Shown here: positions 27,418 to 36,824 of the stretch, piece after piece
Numbering within the stretch: position 1 is the stretch's first letter
Layout of the letters: each line of letters starts with the position of its first letter
From: Mesorhizobium loti R88b
GTDB lineage: Bacteria; Pseudomonadota; Alphaproteobacteria; Rhizobiales; Rhizobiaceae
Reading direction: 5' to 3'
Assembly: GCF_013170845.1 (NCBI RefSeq)
Contig: NZ_CP033367.1
Location: 3,225,001 to 3,289,000, forward strand
Length of the DNA stretch: 64,000 nucleotides
Position numbers and translations under genes: made by a program
The notes under the pieces: model-generated
What the model saw: the letters and a program-made list of their open reading frames with translations, nothing else
What the model was told of the DNA's origin: nothing
Database searches by the model: none

Positions 27418-27730
27418 CGTACTTCCTCCCGCTGCCCGATAAGATACTTGCAGTCATACCACAGCCTCGCTTCAGGCGCGCTACGCGGCTCCGTCGGGAA
27501 ACCGTTGGCCGGCAATCCGTGGAAGCGAATATGACTGCGCCTCTTGGAGGACAATCGTCATTTGGCGGAGATCATAGGGTGACTAGGGCGGATTTCGTCA
27601 TGTCGCGGTATACCGCTCGGGGGTTGGCGTAGACTGTCGGCCTGCCCTGGATCGCCGCTCAGCAGTCGCAAATTCGCCGCTGTTGCCGGGAAATCTGCGG
27701 CTTGCAGCGGTGTGGCGCGGGGGAGAAGCC
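27418..27730. other. Divergent promoter region, nothing recognisable
   Basis: About 310 bp between two divergent secreted-protein genes. I see no coding frame with sensible composition and no clear palindrome. It must contain the promoters for both genes, but I cannot place them with confidence. Confidence 0.4.
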
Positions 27731-28870
27731 ATGATGAGACTATCGATCATGGCGGGACTCGTTCTGGCAAGTTCCGCGGTGCGGGCAGGCGGCATACCCT
27801 ATGCGTCCTCAGCCGATGTCCCCGACTATGTCGCAACCATGACGGCCGAGGAGATGTGGGGAAAATCAACCGGGCCACAAACGCGGATCGTCACACAGCA
27901 TGGCGGTTGGGTGCGTGTCGACGAACAGCAAGCGACCATCTATGGAAATCCGGCAAAGCAGACATCGATCGTCATCCGCCCACATCCAGAGGCCAGCTAT
28001 TCATCCGTCCTGATCTACCGTGAGATACCCGCATCGTCGCTTGGGGTACGCGGAACAAGCCAGACCGGGCAAACAGAACTGCATGCCGGCGAAACATGCA
28101 CCGTGCGAAAACTCCTGCGCGGCGATCCGGACCGGATGAAGAACGGTCCACAATGGCTGAGTTGCCTTACAGCCGACGGGATTGAGATCGGCGCGAAGGT
28201 GCTGGGTAACGGTGGCTCGCCGGAGGAGCAGGTGACGCTGGTCAGGCTCGAACGCCGGCCTGTTTCCACCGAGGAGGTTAGTCCACCCGCAGATCTGCTC
28301 GACGTCGCGCAATGGCTGCATTTCGACGACAAGTCGGCGCAAGATGCAACCGCCGTTGAACAGTCTCCGGACTATGCCCTCCACATGCATTCTGAAGATG
28401 CAACAAGGACAGTACGCCGTCACAGTGCCTGGACCTATGATGAGAGATCGTACGCCGACGGGCGGCGATATCTCATCATCTGGAACGACCAGACGGGGCA
28501 GCAGCTATCCTTCAATACGCTCAAGGGCGGCGCGTTCGAGCATCTCTCCATGCTCCAGAAATACCTGCCCGGACAAAGGATCTACTTTCCCAATGGCCGT
28601 GGTCTCGCCGGCGCACCGAAAAGCACCGGTAAAAACAGCAGCGTTATGGGCGAGCCATGCGCGTGGTTCGACATGACGCCGAACATGGCGGATGGGAGCC
28701 TTCATCACTGTCTCACGCAGGACGGCATCCCGTTGAAAATCAGAACTGGCGGGTTGGGGCCGTCCGAAGAATTTGTCGCCGATGAGGTCCAGCGCCGGGA
28801 CCTCAAGGCTGAAGAGATCCTTCCACCCGCGGATGTATTGACACGATCGAACTGGGATTTTCCGGAGTAG
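27731..28870 (+). CDS. Secreted protein made of two copies of one domain
   Basis: A 379-residue protein with a signal peptide (MMRLSIMAGLVLASSAVRAG). The mature part appears to be an internal tandem duplication. GETCTVRKLL...WLSCLTADGIEIG and RLERRPVSTEEVSPPADLL in the first half align with GEPCAWFDMT...LHHCLTQDGIPLK and VQRRDLKAEEILPPADVL in the second. Each copy keeps two Cys that could pair. The likely location is periplasmic or extracellular; function unknown. ATG 27731 has GGGAGAAG upstream; a longer frame to 27683 lacks a signal peptide. Confidence 0.78.
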   Translation: MMRLSIMAGLVLASSAVRAGGIPYASSADVPDYVATMTAEEMWGKSTGPQTRIVTQHGGWVRVDEQQATIYGNPAKQTSIVIRPHPEASYSSVLIYREIPASSLGVRGTSQTGQTELHAGETCTVRKLLRGDPDRMKNGPQWLSCLTADGIEIGAKVLGNGGSPEEQVTLVRLERRPVSTEEVSPPADLLDVAQWLHFDDKSAQDATAVEQSPDYALHMHSEDATRTVRRHSAWTYDERSYADGRRYLIIWNDQTGQQLSFNTLKGGAFEHLSMLQKYLPGQRIYFPNGRGLAGAPKSTGKNSSVMGEPCAWFDMTPNMADGSLHHCLTQDGIPLKIRTGGLGPSEEFVADEVQRRDLKAEEILPPADVLTRSNWDFPE

Positions 28871-28895
28871 GTTGGAGATCGCACTGGCGATGTGC

Positions 28896-28924
28896 TGCCA
28901 AGCTCCCGTGAGGGAGGCTTGGCA
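28896..28924. terminator. Bidirectional hairpin between convergent genes
   Basis: TGCCAAGCTCCC (28896-28907) pairs with GGGAGGCTTGGCA (28912-28924), with one bulged base and a 4-nt loop. It lies midway between the secreted protein gene (+) and the molybdenum hydroxylase operon (-), where a shared terminator is expected. There is no long T-run on either side. Confidence 0.6.
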
Positions 28925-28933
28925 ACTCGCGCC

Positions 28934-31246
28934 TCAGATCAGCTTTTCCAGCGTGATCGGCAAATCCCGCACCCGCTTGCCTGTCGCGTGGAACACCGCG
29001 TTGGCGATGGCCGGAGCGACACCGACGATCGCCAGCTCGCCGACACCCTTGCCGCCGAGCACCGATGAATGCAGGTCGGGGACGCCGACCGAGATCACCT
29101 CGATGTCGGGAATGTCGGCATTGGTCGGCACGAGGTAGTCGGCAAGGTTGTTGTTGACGATGCGGCCGTGGCGGCGGTCCATGATGCCTTCTTCCAGCAG
29201 TGCCTGGCCGATGCCCATGATGATGCCGCCCTTCCACTGGCTCTCGGCGAGTTTCGGATTGTAGAGCCGGCCGGAATCCAGCGCCGACACCACGCGTGAC
29301 ACGCGCACCGTGCCGAAATCCTCATCGACGCGCACCTCGATGAAATGCGCGCACCAGGAGTGACGGGAATAGTCGCCTTCGGTGTGCGGCACCGACATGG
29401 CGATGGTGGTGTAGTTCTTGTAGCGGTCCTCGGCCGTCGAATTGGCCGGCATGGTGTCGCCGGTCGCCTCGATATGGTCGCGGCCGACGCTCCTGAGCAG
29501 TTCGGCGATAGAGACATCGGGACCGTCGCCGCGCGGCGAGGCGATGCGGCCGTTGGCGACCACCAGCGTGTTGGCCTGCAGCGCGTGGAAGGGTGAGCGC
29601 TGATCGCTGATCGCCAGACCGACCAATTGATCGAGCGCCGAGGTCGCGGCCTTGTAGACCGCTCCCGTCATCACGCCGGCCAGCCGCGAGCCGCCGGTGA
29701 CGCCGGCGCGGGGAAAGCGGGAGTCGCCCAGCTTCACCACGACATTGTCGGCCTGCACGCCGACCGTTTCGGCGGCGGTCTGCGCCAGGATGGTGTAGGT
29801 GCCCTGGCCCATGTCGATCGACGAGCTTTCGACCTCGACAGAACCGTCGGCGAGTATGCGCACGATCGCCTCGCCATAGGCGCGCCGAACCGGATAGGTG
29901 CCGGCGGCAACGCCCCAGCCGATCAGCTGGTTGCCGTCGCGCATCGAGCGCGGTTTTGACGAGCGCCTGGCCCAGCCGAAACGCTCAGCACCCGCGGCAA
30001 AAGCCTCGCGCAATTGCCTGGTCGACCAGGCTTTTTTGGCGTGCGGGTCCTGCTCGGCATAGTTCCTGAGGCGAATCTCCAGCGGATCGATGCCGACCTC
30101 GTAGGCGAGCTCGTCGATGGCGCTTTCGATGCCGAAGGCGGAGGGGTTTTCGCCCGGCGCGCGCATGGCGCCCGGCACCACCGAATTCACCCGCACGACA
30201 TTCTGTTTCGAGGAAAAATTCGGCGTCGCGTACATGATCGAGGTGACCGAGCCCAGCGGCTCGACCCACATGCCGTCCATGGATGTTTCATTGACGCCGC
30301 GATGCACGATCGACTGGATCACGCCGTCATGGCCGGCGCCGATGGTCACCGTCTGCCGCGTCGCGGCACGGCCGCCATAGCCGGTGAAGGTTTGCGGCCG
30401 CGTCATCACCAGCCGCACCGGCCGGCCGAGCATCTTGGCAGCACTCGCGGCCACCGCGCCGTGGCTGAGCGCCAGCGCCTTGGAGCCGAAGCCGCCGCCA
30501 ATATAGGGTGAGACCAGCCGCACATTCTCGAATGGCACGTCGAACCATTCGGCATAGGTACGGGCCATGCCGTCGAGCCACTGGCTCGGCTCCCATACGG
30601 TGAGATGATCGCCTTCCCAGCGTGCGATCAGGCCATGCGGCTCCATCGGCGCCTGGTATTCGCGCGGCGTGTTGTAGGCGGCGCAGATGCGCACGGGTGC
30701 TGAGGCGAAGGCGGCGGGCGCGTCGCCCCATTCATTGGTCATGGCGTCGATCGGAATGCCGTCGCCGGCCTTGCCGTCGCTGAGGTCGACGATTGCCGGC
30801 GTCTCGTCATAGCTGACCTTGACCATGGCCGCTGCAGCGACCGCTTGCTCGAAGGTTTCGGCAACGACTGCGGCGACATGCTGGCCCGAGAAGGTGATGT
30901 CGCGCGCCAACGGGCAGTAGGTTTTGTGGGGCGACGGCATGCCGAACCAGTCGGAGGCGCCCTTGAGGCTGATGATGGTGTCTGGTGTCAGCACTTGCAG
31001 CACGCCGGGCGCTTCCTCGGCCTCCTTGGTGTCGATCGCACGCACCTTGCCCGACGCAATCGTGCTTTCGACCAGCACGGCATAGGCGAGACCTTCGAGC
31101 TGCTGCTCGACGGCGTATCTGGCGGCACCGGTGATCTTGGCAGGACCATCGACGCGCGACAGCCGGCCGCCAACGGCCTCGGCCAGCACGCCGTCCGCGG
31201 CGTCGCCCCGTTTTGTTTCACCAACTCTGATATTGTGAACGGTCAT
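28934..31246 (-). CDS. Molybdenum hydroxylase large subunit (xanthine dehydrogenase family), operon 1
   Basis: A 770-residue molybdopterin-binding subunit. Features in order: N-terminal AldOxII-like domain (RVDGPAKITGAARYAVE), Mo-cofactor segments VSPYIGGGFGSKA and MRAPGENPSAFGIESAIDELA, SSIDMGQGTYTILAQ, and the C-terminal active-site Glu in GGKGVGELAIVG. It oxidises aldehydes or N-heterocycles using water as oxygen donor; which substrate is not readable. ATG 31246 overlaps the FAD-subunit stop by 4 nt. Together with the two upstream genes it forms a PaoABC/YagTSR-type heterotrimer without a Tat signal, hence cytoplasmic. Confidence 0.93.
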   Translation of the reverse strand: MTVHNIRVGETKRGDAADGVLAEAVGGRLSRVDGPAKITGAARYAVEQQLEGLAYAVLVESTIASGKVRAIDTKEAEEAPGVLQVLTPDTIISLKGASDWFGMPSPHKTYCPLARDITFSGQHVAAVVAETFEQAVAAAAMVKVSYDETPAIVDLSDGKAGDGIPIDAMTNEWGDAPAAFASAPVRICAAYNTPREYQAPMEPHGLIARWEGDHLTVWEPSQWLDGMARTYAEWFDVPFENVRLVSPYIGGGFGSKALALSHGAVAASAAKMLGRPVRLVMTRPQTFTGYGGRAATRQTVTIGAGHDGVIQSIVHRGVNETSMDGMWVEPLGSVTSIMYATPNFSSKQNVVRVNSVVPGAMRAPGENPSAFGIESAIDELAYEVGIDPLEIRLRNYAEQDPHAKKAWSTRQLREAFAAGAERFGWARRSSKPRSMRDGNQLIGWGVAAGTYPVRRAYGEAIVRILADGSVEVESSSIDMGQGTYTILAQTAAETVGVQADNVVVKLGDSRFPRAGVTGGSRLAGVMTGAVYKAATSALDQLVGLAISDQRSPFHALQANTLVVANGRIASPRGDGPDVSIAELLRSVGRDHIEATGDTMPANSTAEDRYKNYTTIAMSVPHTEGDYSRHSWCAHFIEVRVDEDFGTVRVSRVVSALDSGRLYNPKLAESQWKGGIIMGIGQALLEEGIMDRRHGRIVNNNLADYLVPTNADIPDIEVISVGVPDLHSSVLGGKGVGELAIVGVAPAIANAVFHATGKRVRDLPITLEKLI

Positions 31247-32226
31247 GCCGTCTCTCCCAATTTGAGGATGGCGCGCGCGATGACGCGCGGTGCGAGCTCG
31301 ATCTTGTAGTGGTTGGCGCCATGGTCGACAGCGCCTTCGACGGCGAGCCGGCTGGCGGCACGGGCGGTTTCCGGCTCCAGCACCTTGCCTATCAAGGCTG
31401 CCTCGAGGGCGCGCGCGCGCCACGGTTTTGTCGCGACGCCGCCAAGCGCGACGCGCAGGTCGCGAATGGTGCGGCCATCGGCTTCGAATTCAATGCCGAC
31501 GGCGGCACTGGCCGCCGCGAATTCATAGGACTGCCGGTCGCGGATCTTGAGGTAGGTCGAACGGCGGGCAGCGGCGGAGCCGGGGATTTCGATGGCGGTG
31601 ATCATCTCGCCCGGCTCGATCGCGTGTTCCCTGTCCGGCGTCGTGCCGGGCAGCAGGAAGAAGTCGTCCACCAGCAGCTTACGCTCGCCGAGATGAACTG
31701 TTGCGTCGAAGGCGACCAAGGCGGTGGCGAGGTCACCGGGATACATGGCGATGCAGGCCTCGCTGGTGCCGAGTACGGCGTGGCCCCTGGTGACGCCGCC
31801 GATCGCCGAACAGCCAGAGCCGGGCTGCCGTTTGTTGCAGGCGGAAAAATTCGACGGATCACGGAAATAGGGGCAGCGGGTGCGCTGCATCAGGTTGCCG
31901 CCGATGGTCGCCATGTTGCGGATCTGCGCCGAGGCGGCTTGCCACAGTGCTTCGGAGATTGCAGGAAATTGGCTCTTGATGTCGGCATTGTCGGCGATGT
32001 GGCCCATTTTGGCCAGCGCGCCGATGGTGGCGCCGCGCTCATTCACTTCGATCCGATCGAGCCCCTTGAGATGGGTGATATCGACCAGCGTGTTGGGCTC
32101 GGCAACGCCGCATTTGGCGAGGTCGATCAGCGTGGTGCCGCCGGCAAGCAGCATGGCGCCGGGCAGGGCGGCTGCCTGGCGTGCCGCATCGACCGAGCCG
32201 GGGCGAAAATAGGAAAAATCCCTCAT
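31243..32226 (-). CDS. Molybdenum hydroxylase FAD-binding subunit, operon 1
   Basis: A 327-residue CO-dehydrogenase-type flavoprotein subunit. It begins MRDFSYFRPGSVDAARQAA with the FAD motifs LLAGGTTLIDL and ATIGGNLMQRTRCPYF. Three spaced Cys after that (CPYF, ACNKR, SGCSAIGG) match the extra [4Fe-4S] site seen in PaoB and 4-hydroxybenzoyl-CoA reductase beta subunits. The start is chosen at ATG 32226, which overlaps the 2Fe-2S gene stop by 4 nt. It passes electrons from the molybdenum/2Fe-2S chain to the final acceptor. Confidence 0.93.
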   Translation of the reverse strand: MRDFSYFRPGSVDAARQAAALPGAMLLAGGTTLIDLAKCGVAEPNTLVDITHLKGLDRIEVNERGATIGALAKMGHIADNADIKSQFPAISEALWQAASAQIRNMATIGGNLMQRTRCPYFRDPSNFSACNKRQPGSGCSAIGGVTRGHAVLGTSEACIAMYPGDLATALVAFDATVHLGERKLLVDDFFLLPGTTPDREHAIEPGEMITAIEIPGSAAARRSTYLKIRDRQSYEFAAASAAVGIEFEADGRTIRDLRVALGGVATKPWRARALEAALIGKVLEPETARAASRLAVEGAVDHGANHYKIELAPRVIARAILKLGETA

Positions 32227-32696
32227 GATGCGACCTCCAGCGCTGCCTGGCGCACAGCGGCGACAATGTGCGGATAGGCGCCACAGCGGCAGAGATTGCC
32301 GGCCATGTATTCGCGGATTTCCTCGTCCGAGCCGGCATGGCCTTCGCGGATGCAGGCCACCGCCGACATGATCTGGCCCGGTGTGCAATAGCCGCACTGG
32401 AAGGCGTCCTGTTCGAGGAAGGCAGCCTGCACGGGATGCAGTTCGCCCTCCCGTGCAAGCCCCTCTATGGTGGTGATGGTGCGGCCTTCGGCCTGGGCCG
32501 CCAGCGTGAGACACGCCAGCACGCGCTCGCCATCGACATGCACGGTGCAGGCGCCGCACTGGCCGTGGTCGCAGCCCTTCTTGGTGCCGGTCAGGCCGAG
32601 CCTGTCACGCAAGGCATCGAGCAGGGTGACGCGGGGTTCGAGTTCCAGCTGATGATGTGTGCCGTTAATGTCGAGATGTACGGGGATTTTCGTCAT
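32223..32696 (-). CDS. Molybdenum hydroxylase 2Fe-2S subunit, operon 1
   Basis: A 157-residue iron-sulphur subunit with a plant-ferredoxin-type cluster (GCDHGQCGACTVHVDG) followed by the second cluster (FQCGYCTPGQIM and NLCRCGAYPHI). No Tat signal is present, unlike E. coli PaoA. It is first gene of operon 1. The 33 nt containing its start and ribosome binding site closely match those of the operon 2 counterpart, supporting duplication of the operon. Confidence 0.94.
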   Translation of the reverse strand: MTKIPVHLDINGTHHQLELEPRVTLLDALRDRLGLTGTKKGCDHGQCGACTVHVDGERVLACLTLAAQAEGRTITTIEGLAREGELHPVQAAFLEQDAFQCGYCTPGQIMSAVACIREGHAGSDEEIREYMAGNLCRCGAYPHIVAAVRQAALEVAS

Positions 32697-32743
32697 GGGC
32701 GTCGGGCTCCAGTTGCTTGACGCTGGTGGAATTATTTCATGTT

Positions 32744-32767
32744 GGACAGGTGGAGGCCCACCTGTCC
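32744..32767 (-). terminator. Perfect 10-bp hairpin between the two molybdenum hydroxylase operons
   Basis: GGACAGGTGG (32744-32753) and CCACCTGTCC (32758-32767) pair exactly around a 4-nt loop. On the minus strand it lies 34 nt beyond the stop of operon 2 and about 50 nt before operon 1. It is likely a terminator or partial attenuator of readthrough. No T-run follows directly. Confidence 0.55.
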
Positions 32768-32801
32768 GTCCGGCGCTTTCGCTCCGGGCGTTCGCGACCT
32801 C

Positions 32802-35060
32802 TCAGGCCAGCAGATCCTCGATGCGGATCGGAAAGCGGCGAGGCCGCACGCCGGTTGCGTGCCAGACGGCGTTGGCGACCGCGCCGGCCGTGCCGGTGAT
32901 GCCGATTTCGCCGACGCCCTTGATGCCGAGCGCGTTGACGTAAGGGTCGTCCTCATGGACCAGGATCGCCTCCACCGACGGCACGTCGGCATTCACCGGG
33001 ACATGGTATTCGGCGAGGTTGGCATTCTGGATACGGCCCGAGCGCCGGTCGGTGATGGCTTCTTCATTCAGCGCGAAGGAGACGCCCCAGATCATGCCGC
33101 CATAATACTGGCTGCGCACCAGCCTGGGATTGATGACCCGCCCGGCGGCGAACGCGCCAACCAGCCTGGTGACGCGGATCTGGCCGAAATCCGGATCGAC
33201 CTTCACCTCGGCGAAGACGGCGCCATGCGCGTGCTTGGCGTAGGTCTCCTGGGACGCCGCGTCCGGAGCGCCCTTGCCTTGGCCTTCGATCTCGGTGAGG
33301 CCCGCGCGGGTCAGTATCTCGGCATAGCTTTCGCTCCGATTCTCGTCGTCGCGGCGATACAGCCGCCCGCCGCGCGCCACAACGCCCTCATTGCCGGCGC
33401 CGAACAGTGGCGAGGCCTCGTTGCCGGTGGCGAGATCGGCGAGCCTGGCGATGACGGCGGCACCCGCATTGTGGATCGCCATGCCGGCCGTCGCCGTGTG
33501 GCCGGAGCCGCCGGCAATGCCCGCATTGGGCAGATCCGAGCTGCCGGCCCTGAAATCGACCTGGTCGATGTCGAGCCCCAGCCCGTCGGCGGCGATCTGG
33601 GCAAAAGCGGTCCAGGCGCCTTGCCCCATGTCCTGCGCGCCGGTCTCCATCAGGCCGCTGCCATCGGCCTTCAGCACCGCACGCGCTTCGGCCTGGAACA
33701 TGATGGCCGGGAATGTCGCCGTGCCCACGCCCCAGCCGGTGAGGAAACCGTCGGCGTCGCGCATAAGTCGCGGCTGAATCGGGCGGCTTGCCCAGCCGAA
33801 TGCTTTCGCGGCCTGGCTGTAACATTCGCGCAATGCCTTGGAGGAAAACGGCTTGCCGGTCATCGGCTCGACCTCGGCATAGTTCTTCAGCCGGAATTCC
33901 AGCGGGTCCATGCCGCAGGCGTGAGCCGCTTCATCGATGGCGCTCTCCAGCGCGATCGAGCCGGTCGCTTCGCCGGGCGCGCGCATGAACAGCGGCGTCC
34001 CGGTGTCGAGCCGCACCGCCTCGTGCGAGGTGGTGATGGCCGGGCTGGCATAGAGCGTGTGCGAGGCGTCCGCCGCCGGTTCGAAGAAATCGTCGAAGGT
34101 GCTCGACGCGGTCTTGGCGTGGTGGTGGATCGCCGTCAGCCGCCCCTGGCCATCCATGCCCATGCGCAAGGTCTGCCGCGTCGGCGCACGGTGGCCGACC
34201 GGCCCGTACATCTGCTCGCGCCGCAGCACCAGCTTGACCGGACGGCCTACGAGACGCGCCGCCAGGACGCCCAGCACCTGCGGCCCGGAAATCATGCCTT
34301 TCGAACCGAAGCCGCCGCCGAGGAAGGGGCTGCGGATGTGGATGTTTTGCGGCGCGATGCCGAACAGGCCGGCTATGCGGCCCTGCGCCATGGCAAGGCC
34401 CTGGCTCGGCGTGTCGATCGACAGCTTGTCGCCATCCCAGGCGGCGACGATGGCATGCGGCTCCATGGCGTTGTGGTACTGGGCCGGCGTTTCGTAGGTG
34501 GCCTCGATCCGCGTCCTTGCCGATTTGAGGCCGGCCTCGACGTCGCCCTTGTGCTGCACCGCCGGATTGCCGACGCCGACACCACGCGGCACGAAGCTTT
34601 CGGCGCCGTCGAGACCGACGCGCGCCGGCAGCGCCTCATAGCGCGGCGAGAGCAGTGCGGCCCCCTCGGTCGCCGCTTCCAGCGTTTCGGCGATCACCAC
34701 GGCGATGCTCTGGTTGGGGTAGCGAACCTCATCGTTCTGCAGCAGGTCGAGCCGGAACATGAAGGGATGGTCCTTGGCATCCGGGTCGGTGGCGAGCGCC
34801 GGCCGGTTCCTGGGCGTCATCACCTCGACCACGCCCTTGTGCGCCTTGGCTGCCTCGATATCCAGCGAGGCAACACGGCCGCGCGCGATGCTGGAGACGG
34901 CGAGCACGGCGTAGAGCATGCCGGGCGGATGGTTGTCGGCGGCGTAGCGGGCTGCTCCGGTGACTTTCAGAAAGCCATCGCGGCGGGTCAGCGGCTGGCC
35001 AATGCTGGAGCCCTGCCTGGTATGGGCGGGTTGCTGGTTGAGGCTGAGTTCAAGCGTCAT
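32802..35060 (-). CDS. Molybdenum hydroxylase large subunit, operon 2
   Basis: A 752-residue paralogue of the 28934-31246 subunit. It has LTRRDGFLKVTGAARYAADN, IRSPFLGGGFGSKGM, MRAPGEATGSIALESAIDEAA, GAQDMGQGAWTAFAQ and the active-site Glu in GIKGVGEIGITG. It differs from operon 1 across the substrate channel region, so substrate specificity may differ. It is the last gene of operon 2; its start overlaps the end of the FAD gene by 11 nt. Confidence 0.93.
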   Translation of the reverse strand: MTLELSLNQQPAHTRQGSSIGQPLTRRDGFLKVTGAARYAADNHPPGMLYAVLAVSSIARGRVASLDIEAAKAHKGVVEVMTPRNRPALATDPDAKDHPFMFRLDLLQNDEVRYPNQSIAVVIAETLEAATEGAALLSPRYEALPARVGLDGAESFVPRGVGVGNPAVQHKGDVEAGLKSARTRIEATYETPAQYHNAMEPHAIVAAWDGDKLSIDTPSQGLAMAQGRIAGLFGIAPQNIHIRSPFLGGGFGSKGMISGPQVLGVLAARLVGRPVKLVLRREQMYGPVGHRAPTRQTLRMGMDGQGRLTAIHHHAKTASSTFDDFFEPAADASHTLYASPAITTSHEAVRLDTGTPLFMRAPGEATGSIALESAIDEAAHACGMDPLEFRLKNYAEVEPMTGKPFSSKALRECYSQAAKAFGWASRPIQPRLMRDADGFLTGWGVGTATFPAIMFQAEARAVLKADGSGLMETGAQDMGQGAWTAFAQIAADGLGLDIDQVDFRAGSSDLPNAGIAGGSGHTATAGMAIHNAGAAVIARLADLATGNEASPLFGAGNEGVVARGGRLYRRDDENRSESYAEILTRAGLTEIEGQGKGAPDAASQETYAKHAHGAVFAEVKVDPDFGQIRVTRLVGAFAAGRVINPRLVRSQYYGGMIWGVSFALNEEAITDRRSGRIQNANLAEYHVPVNADVPSVEAILVHEDDPYVNALGIKGVGEIGITGTAGAVANAVWHATGVRPRRFPIRIEDLLA

Positions 35061-36108
35061 GGCGCGCTCCGGGAATAGAGGAAAAGGGCGAGGCAGGCAG
35101 GGCCGGCAACCGCTCGGGCGTTCCCGCCTGCGCTGATGTCAGCGCCCTGACAACGATGCGGCGGGCAAGCTCGATCTTGAACGCATTGTCGCCGGAGGGG
35201 CTGGCATCGGCCAAGGCGGCATCGGCCGCGCTGGCGAAGGTCGCTTCATTGGCGTCGGCACCAAGCAGCACGGCTTCGGCCGTGCGCGCGCGCCACGGCT
35301 TGGCCGCGACGCCGCCCAGTGCCAGCCTTGCGGCGCGGATCTTGCCGCCGTCGACGACAAGTGCCGCAGCGGCCGAGACGACGGCGAAAGCATAGGAGGT
35401 GCGCTCGCGGACTTTCAGGTAGCGGGCATTGGCAGCGAAGGAGGCGGCCTCCGCCGGCAGGCGCACCGCCACGATCAGGTCGCCGGGCTCCAGCGCATTC
35501 TCCCGCTGTGGCGTTTCGCCGGGAAGCAGGTGGAATTCCGCCAGCGTGACGTGGCGCCGACCCTGCTTGCCCTCGATCTCGACGACGGCGTCAAGCGCCA
35601 CCAGCGGCACGCAGAAGTCCGATGGATGGGTGGCGATGCAGGCATCGCTCCAGCCAAGCACGGCGTGCAGGCGGTTCTCGCCCCCAAGTGCCGCGCAGCC
35701 GGCGCCTGATACACGCTTGTTGCAGGCGCTGGCGGTGTCGTAGAAATAGCTGCAGCGCGTGCGCTGCAGCAGGTTGCCGCCGACAGTGGCAGCGTTGCGA
35801 AGCTGCGCGGAGGCGCCCGACAGCAGCGCTTCCGCCACCATCGGATAGGCCTTGGCGAATGCCGCGTCATGGGCCAGATCGGCGTTGCGGACCAGCGCGC
35901 CGATGCGCAGGCCGCCATCCTCCAGCCTTTCGATGCGGTTGAGTTCCGGCAGCCGCGAGATGTCGACGATGCGCTCGGGGCTGGTGATGCCGCCCTTCAT
36001 CAAGTCGAGCAGATTGGTGCCACCGGCCAGGTAGGCCGAACCCGGCTCGGCCGCCGCCGCGATGGCATCGGGAATGGTGGCGGGTCGGATGTAATCGAAG
36101 TCTCTCAT
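35050..36108 (-). CDS. Molybdenum hydroxylase FAD-binding subunit, operon 2
   Basis: A 352-residue paralogue of the operon 1 FAD subunit. It begins MRDFDYIRPATIPDAIAAA, with LAGGTNLLDLMKGG and ATVGGNLLQRTRCSYF. The Cys set for an additional [4Fe-4S] cluster is conserved (RCSYF, SACNKR, GAGCAALGG). ATG 36108 overlaps the 2Fe-2S stop by 4 nt; the frame is open further upstream but that would run through the 2Fe-2S gene. Confidence 0.92.
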   Translation of the reverse strand: MRDFDYIRPATIPDAIAAAAEPGSAYLAGGTNLLDLMKGGITSPERIVDISRLPELNRIERLEDGGLRIGALVRNADLAHDAAFAKAYPMVAEALLSGASAQLRNAATVGGNLLQRTRCSYFYDTASACNKRVSGAGCAALGGENRLHAVLGWSDACIATHPSDFCVPLVALDAVVEIEGKQGRRHVTLAEFHLLPGETPQRENALEPGDLIVAVRLPAEAASFAANARYLKVRERTSYAFAVVSAAAALVVDGGKIRAARLALGGVAAKPWRARTAEAVLLGADANEATFASAADAALADASPSGDNAFKIELARRIVVRALTSAQAGTPERLPALPASPFSSIPGARHDA

Positions 36109-36602
36109 GCCGCGGTCCTCCGGTCGGCTTTGGCAAGTTGCTCCTGGGCTTCCAGGACGGCCTCGACGATGCCGCCATAGGCGGCGCAGCGGCATATGTT
36201 GCCGCTCAGCCCCTCGCGGATGCGTTCGGGATCGTCGCCGGCCTGGCCCTCGGCGATCAGGCCGAGCGTGCTCATGATCTGGCCGGGCGTGCAGAAACCG
36301 CATTGGAAGCCGTCATGGGCGATGAAGGCGGCCTGCACCGGATGCAGTTCTTCGCCGTGGGCGACGCCTTCGATGGTCAGGACATCGGCGCCATCATGGC
36401 TGACCGCCAGCGCCAGGCAGGAGTTGATGCGCTTGCCGTCGACCAGCACCGTGCAGGCGCCGCACTGGCCGCGGTCGCAGCCTTTCTTGGTGCCGGTGAG
36501 ATCAAGCCGCTCGCGCAAGAGGTCGAGCAGGGTGACGCGTGGATCGACCTCCAGTTCGTGCCGGTGGCCGTTGATGGTGAGCGTGATGGGAAGGCTTGTC
36601 AT
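36105..36602 (-). CDS. Molybdenum hydroxylase 2Fe-2S subunit, operon 2
   Basis: A 165-residue subunit with cluster motifs GCDRGQCGACTVLVDG, FQCGFCTPGQIM and NICRCAAYGGI. It is first gene of operon 2, with its start (ATG 36602) and CTGGAGCC leader matching operon 1. The C-terminus is longer and more charged (EQLAKADRRTAA). It lies divergent from the TetR gene, whose palindromic site is about 210 nt away in the shared promoter region. Confidence 0.93.
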   Translation of the reverse strand: MTSLPITLTINGHRHELEVDPRVTLLDLLRERLDLTGTKKGCDRGQCGACTVLVDGKRINSCLALAVSHDGADVLTIEGVAHGEELHPVQAAFIAHDGFQCGFCTPGQIMSTLGLIAEGQAGDDPERIREGLSGNICRCAAYGGIVEAVLEAQEQLAKADRRTAA

Positions 36603-36810
36603 GGGCGTCTGGCTCCAGTTTGCTTGACGCGGATGGGAAGTGAACTGGTGCCTTGCCGGAGAAGGGCAAGGTGACCTTATGGTCAGGTGCTGGCTGGGGT
36701 GACAGCGGATCTCCCGGGAGACAGGCGGGCAGGGGAGATGTCGGCTTGCAGGTTCGAAAGACGTGACATACCCGTTCCCCTTCTTATATGATAAAGGCAC
36801 TCCACTAAAG

Positions 36811-36824
36811 CGGAGGCGCCTCCG
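36811..36824. promoter_or_regulatory. Candidate TetR operator, perfect 14-bp palindrome
   Basis: CGGAGGCGCCTCCG is fully self-complementary and is flanked by TAAAG on the left and TTTA on the right, extending the symmetry. It lies between the divergent molybdenum hydroxylase operon and the TetR gene. Autoregulation plus repression of the operon is the simple inference. Confidence 0.65.

Noticed and set aside
32739..35078. 779-residue plus-strand open frame
   Set aside because: It is antisense to the molybdenum hydroxylase large subunit, whose motifs are clear.
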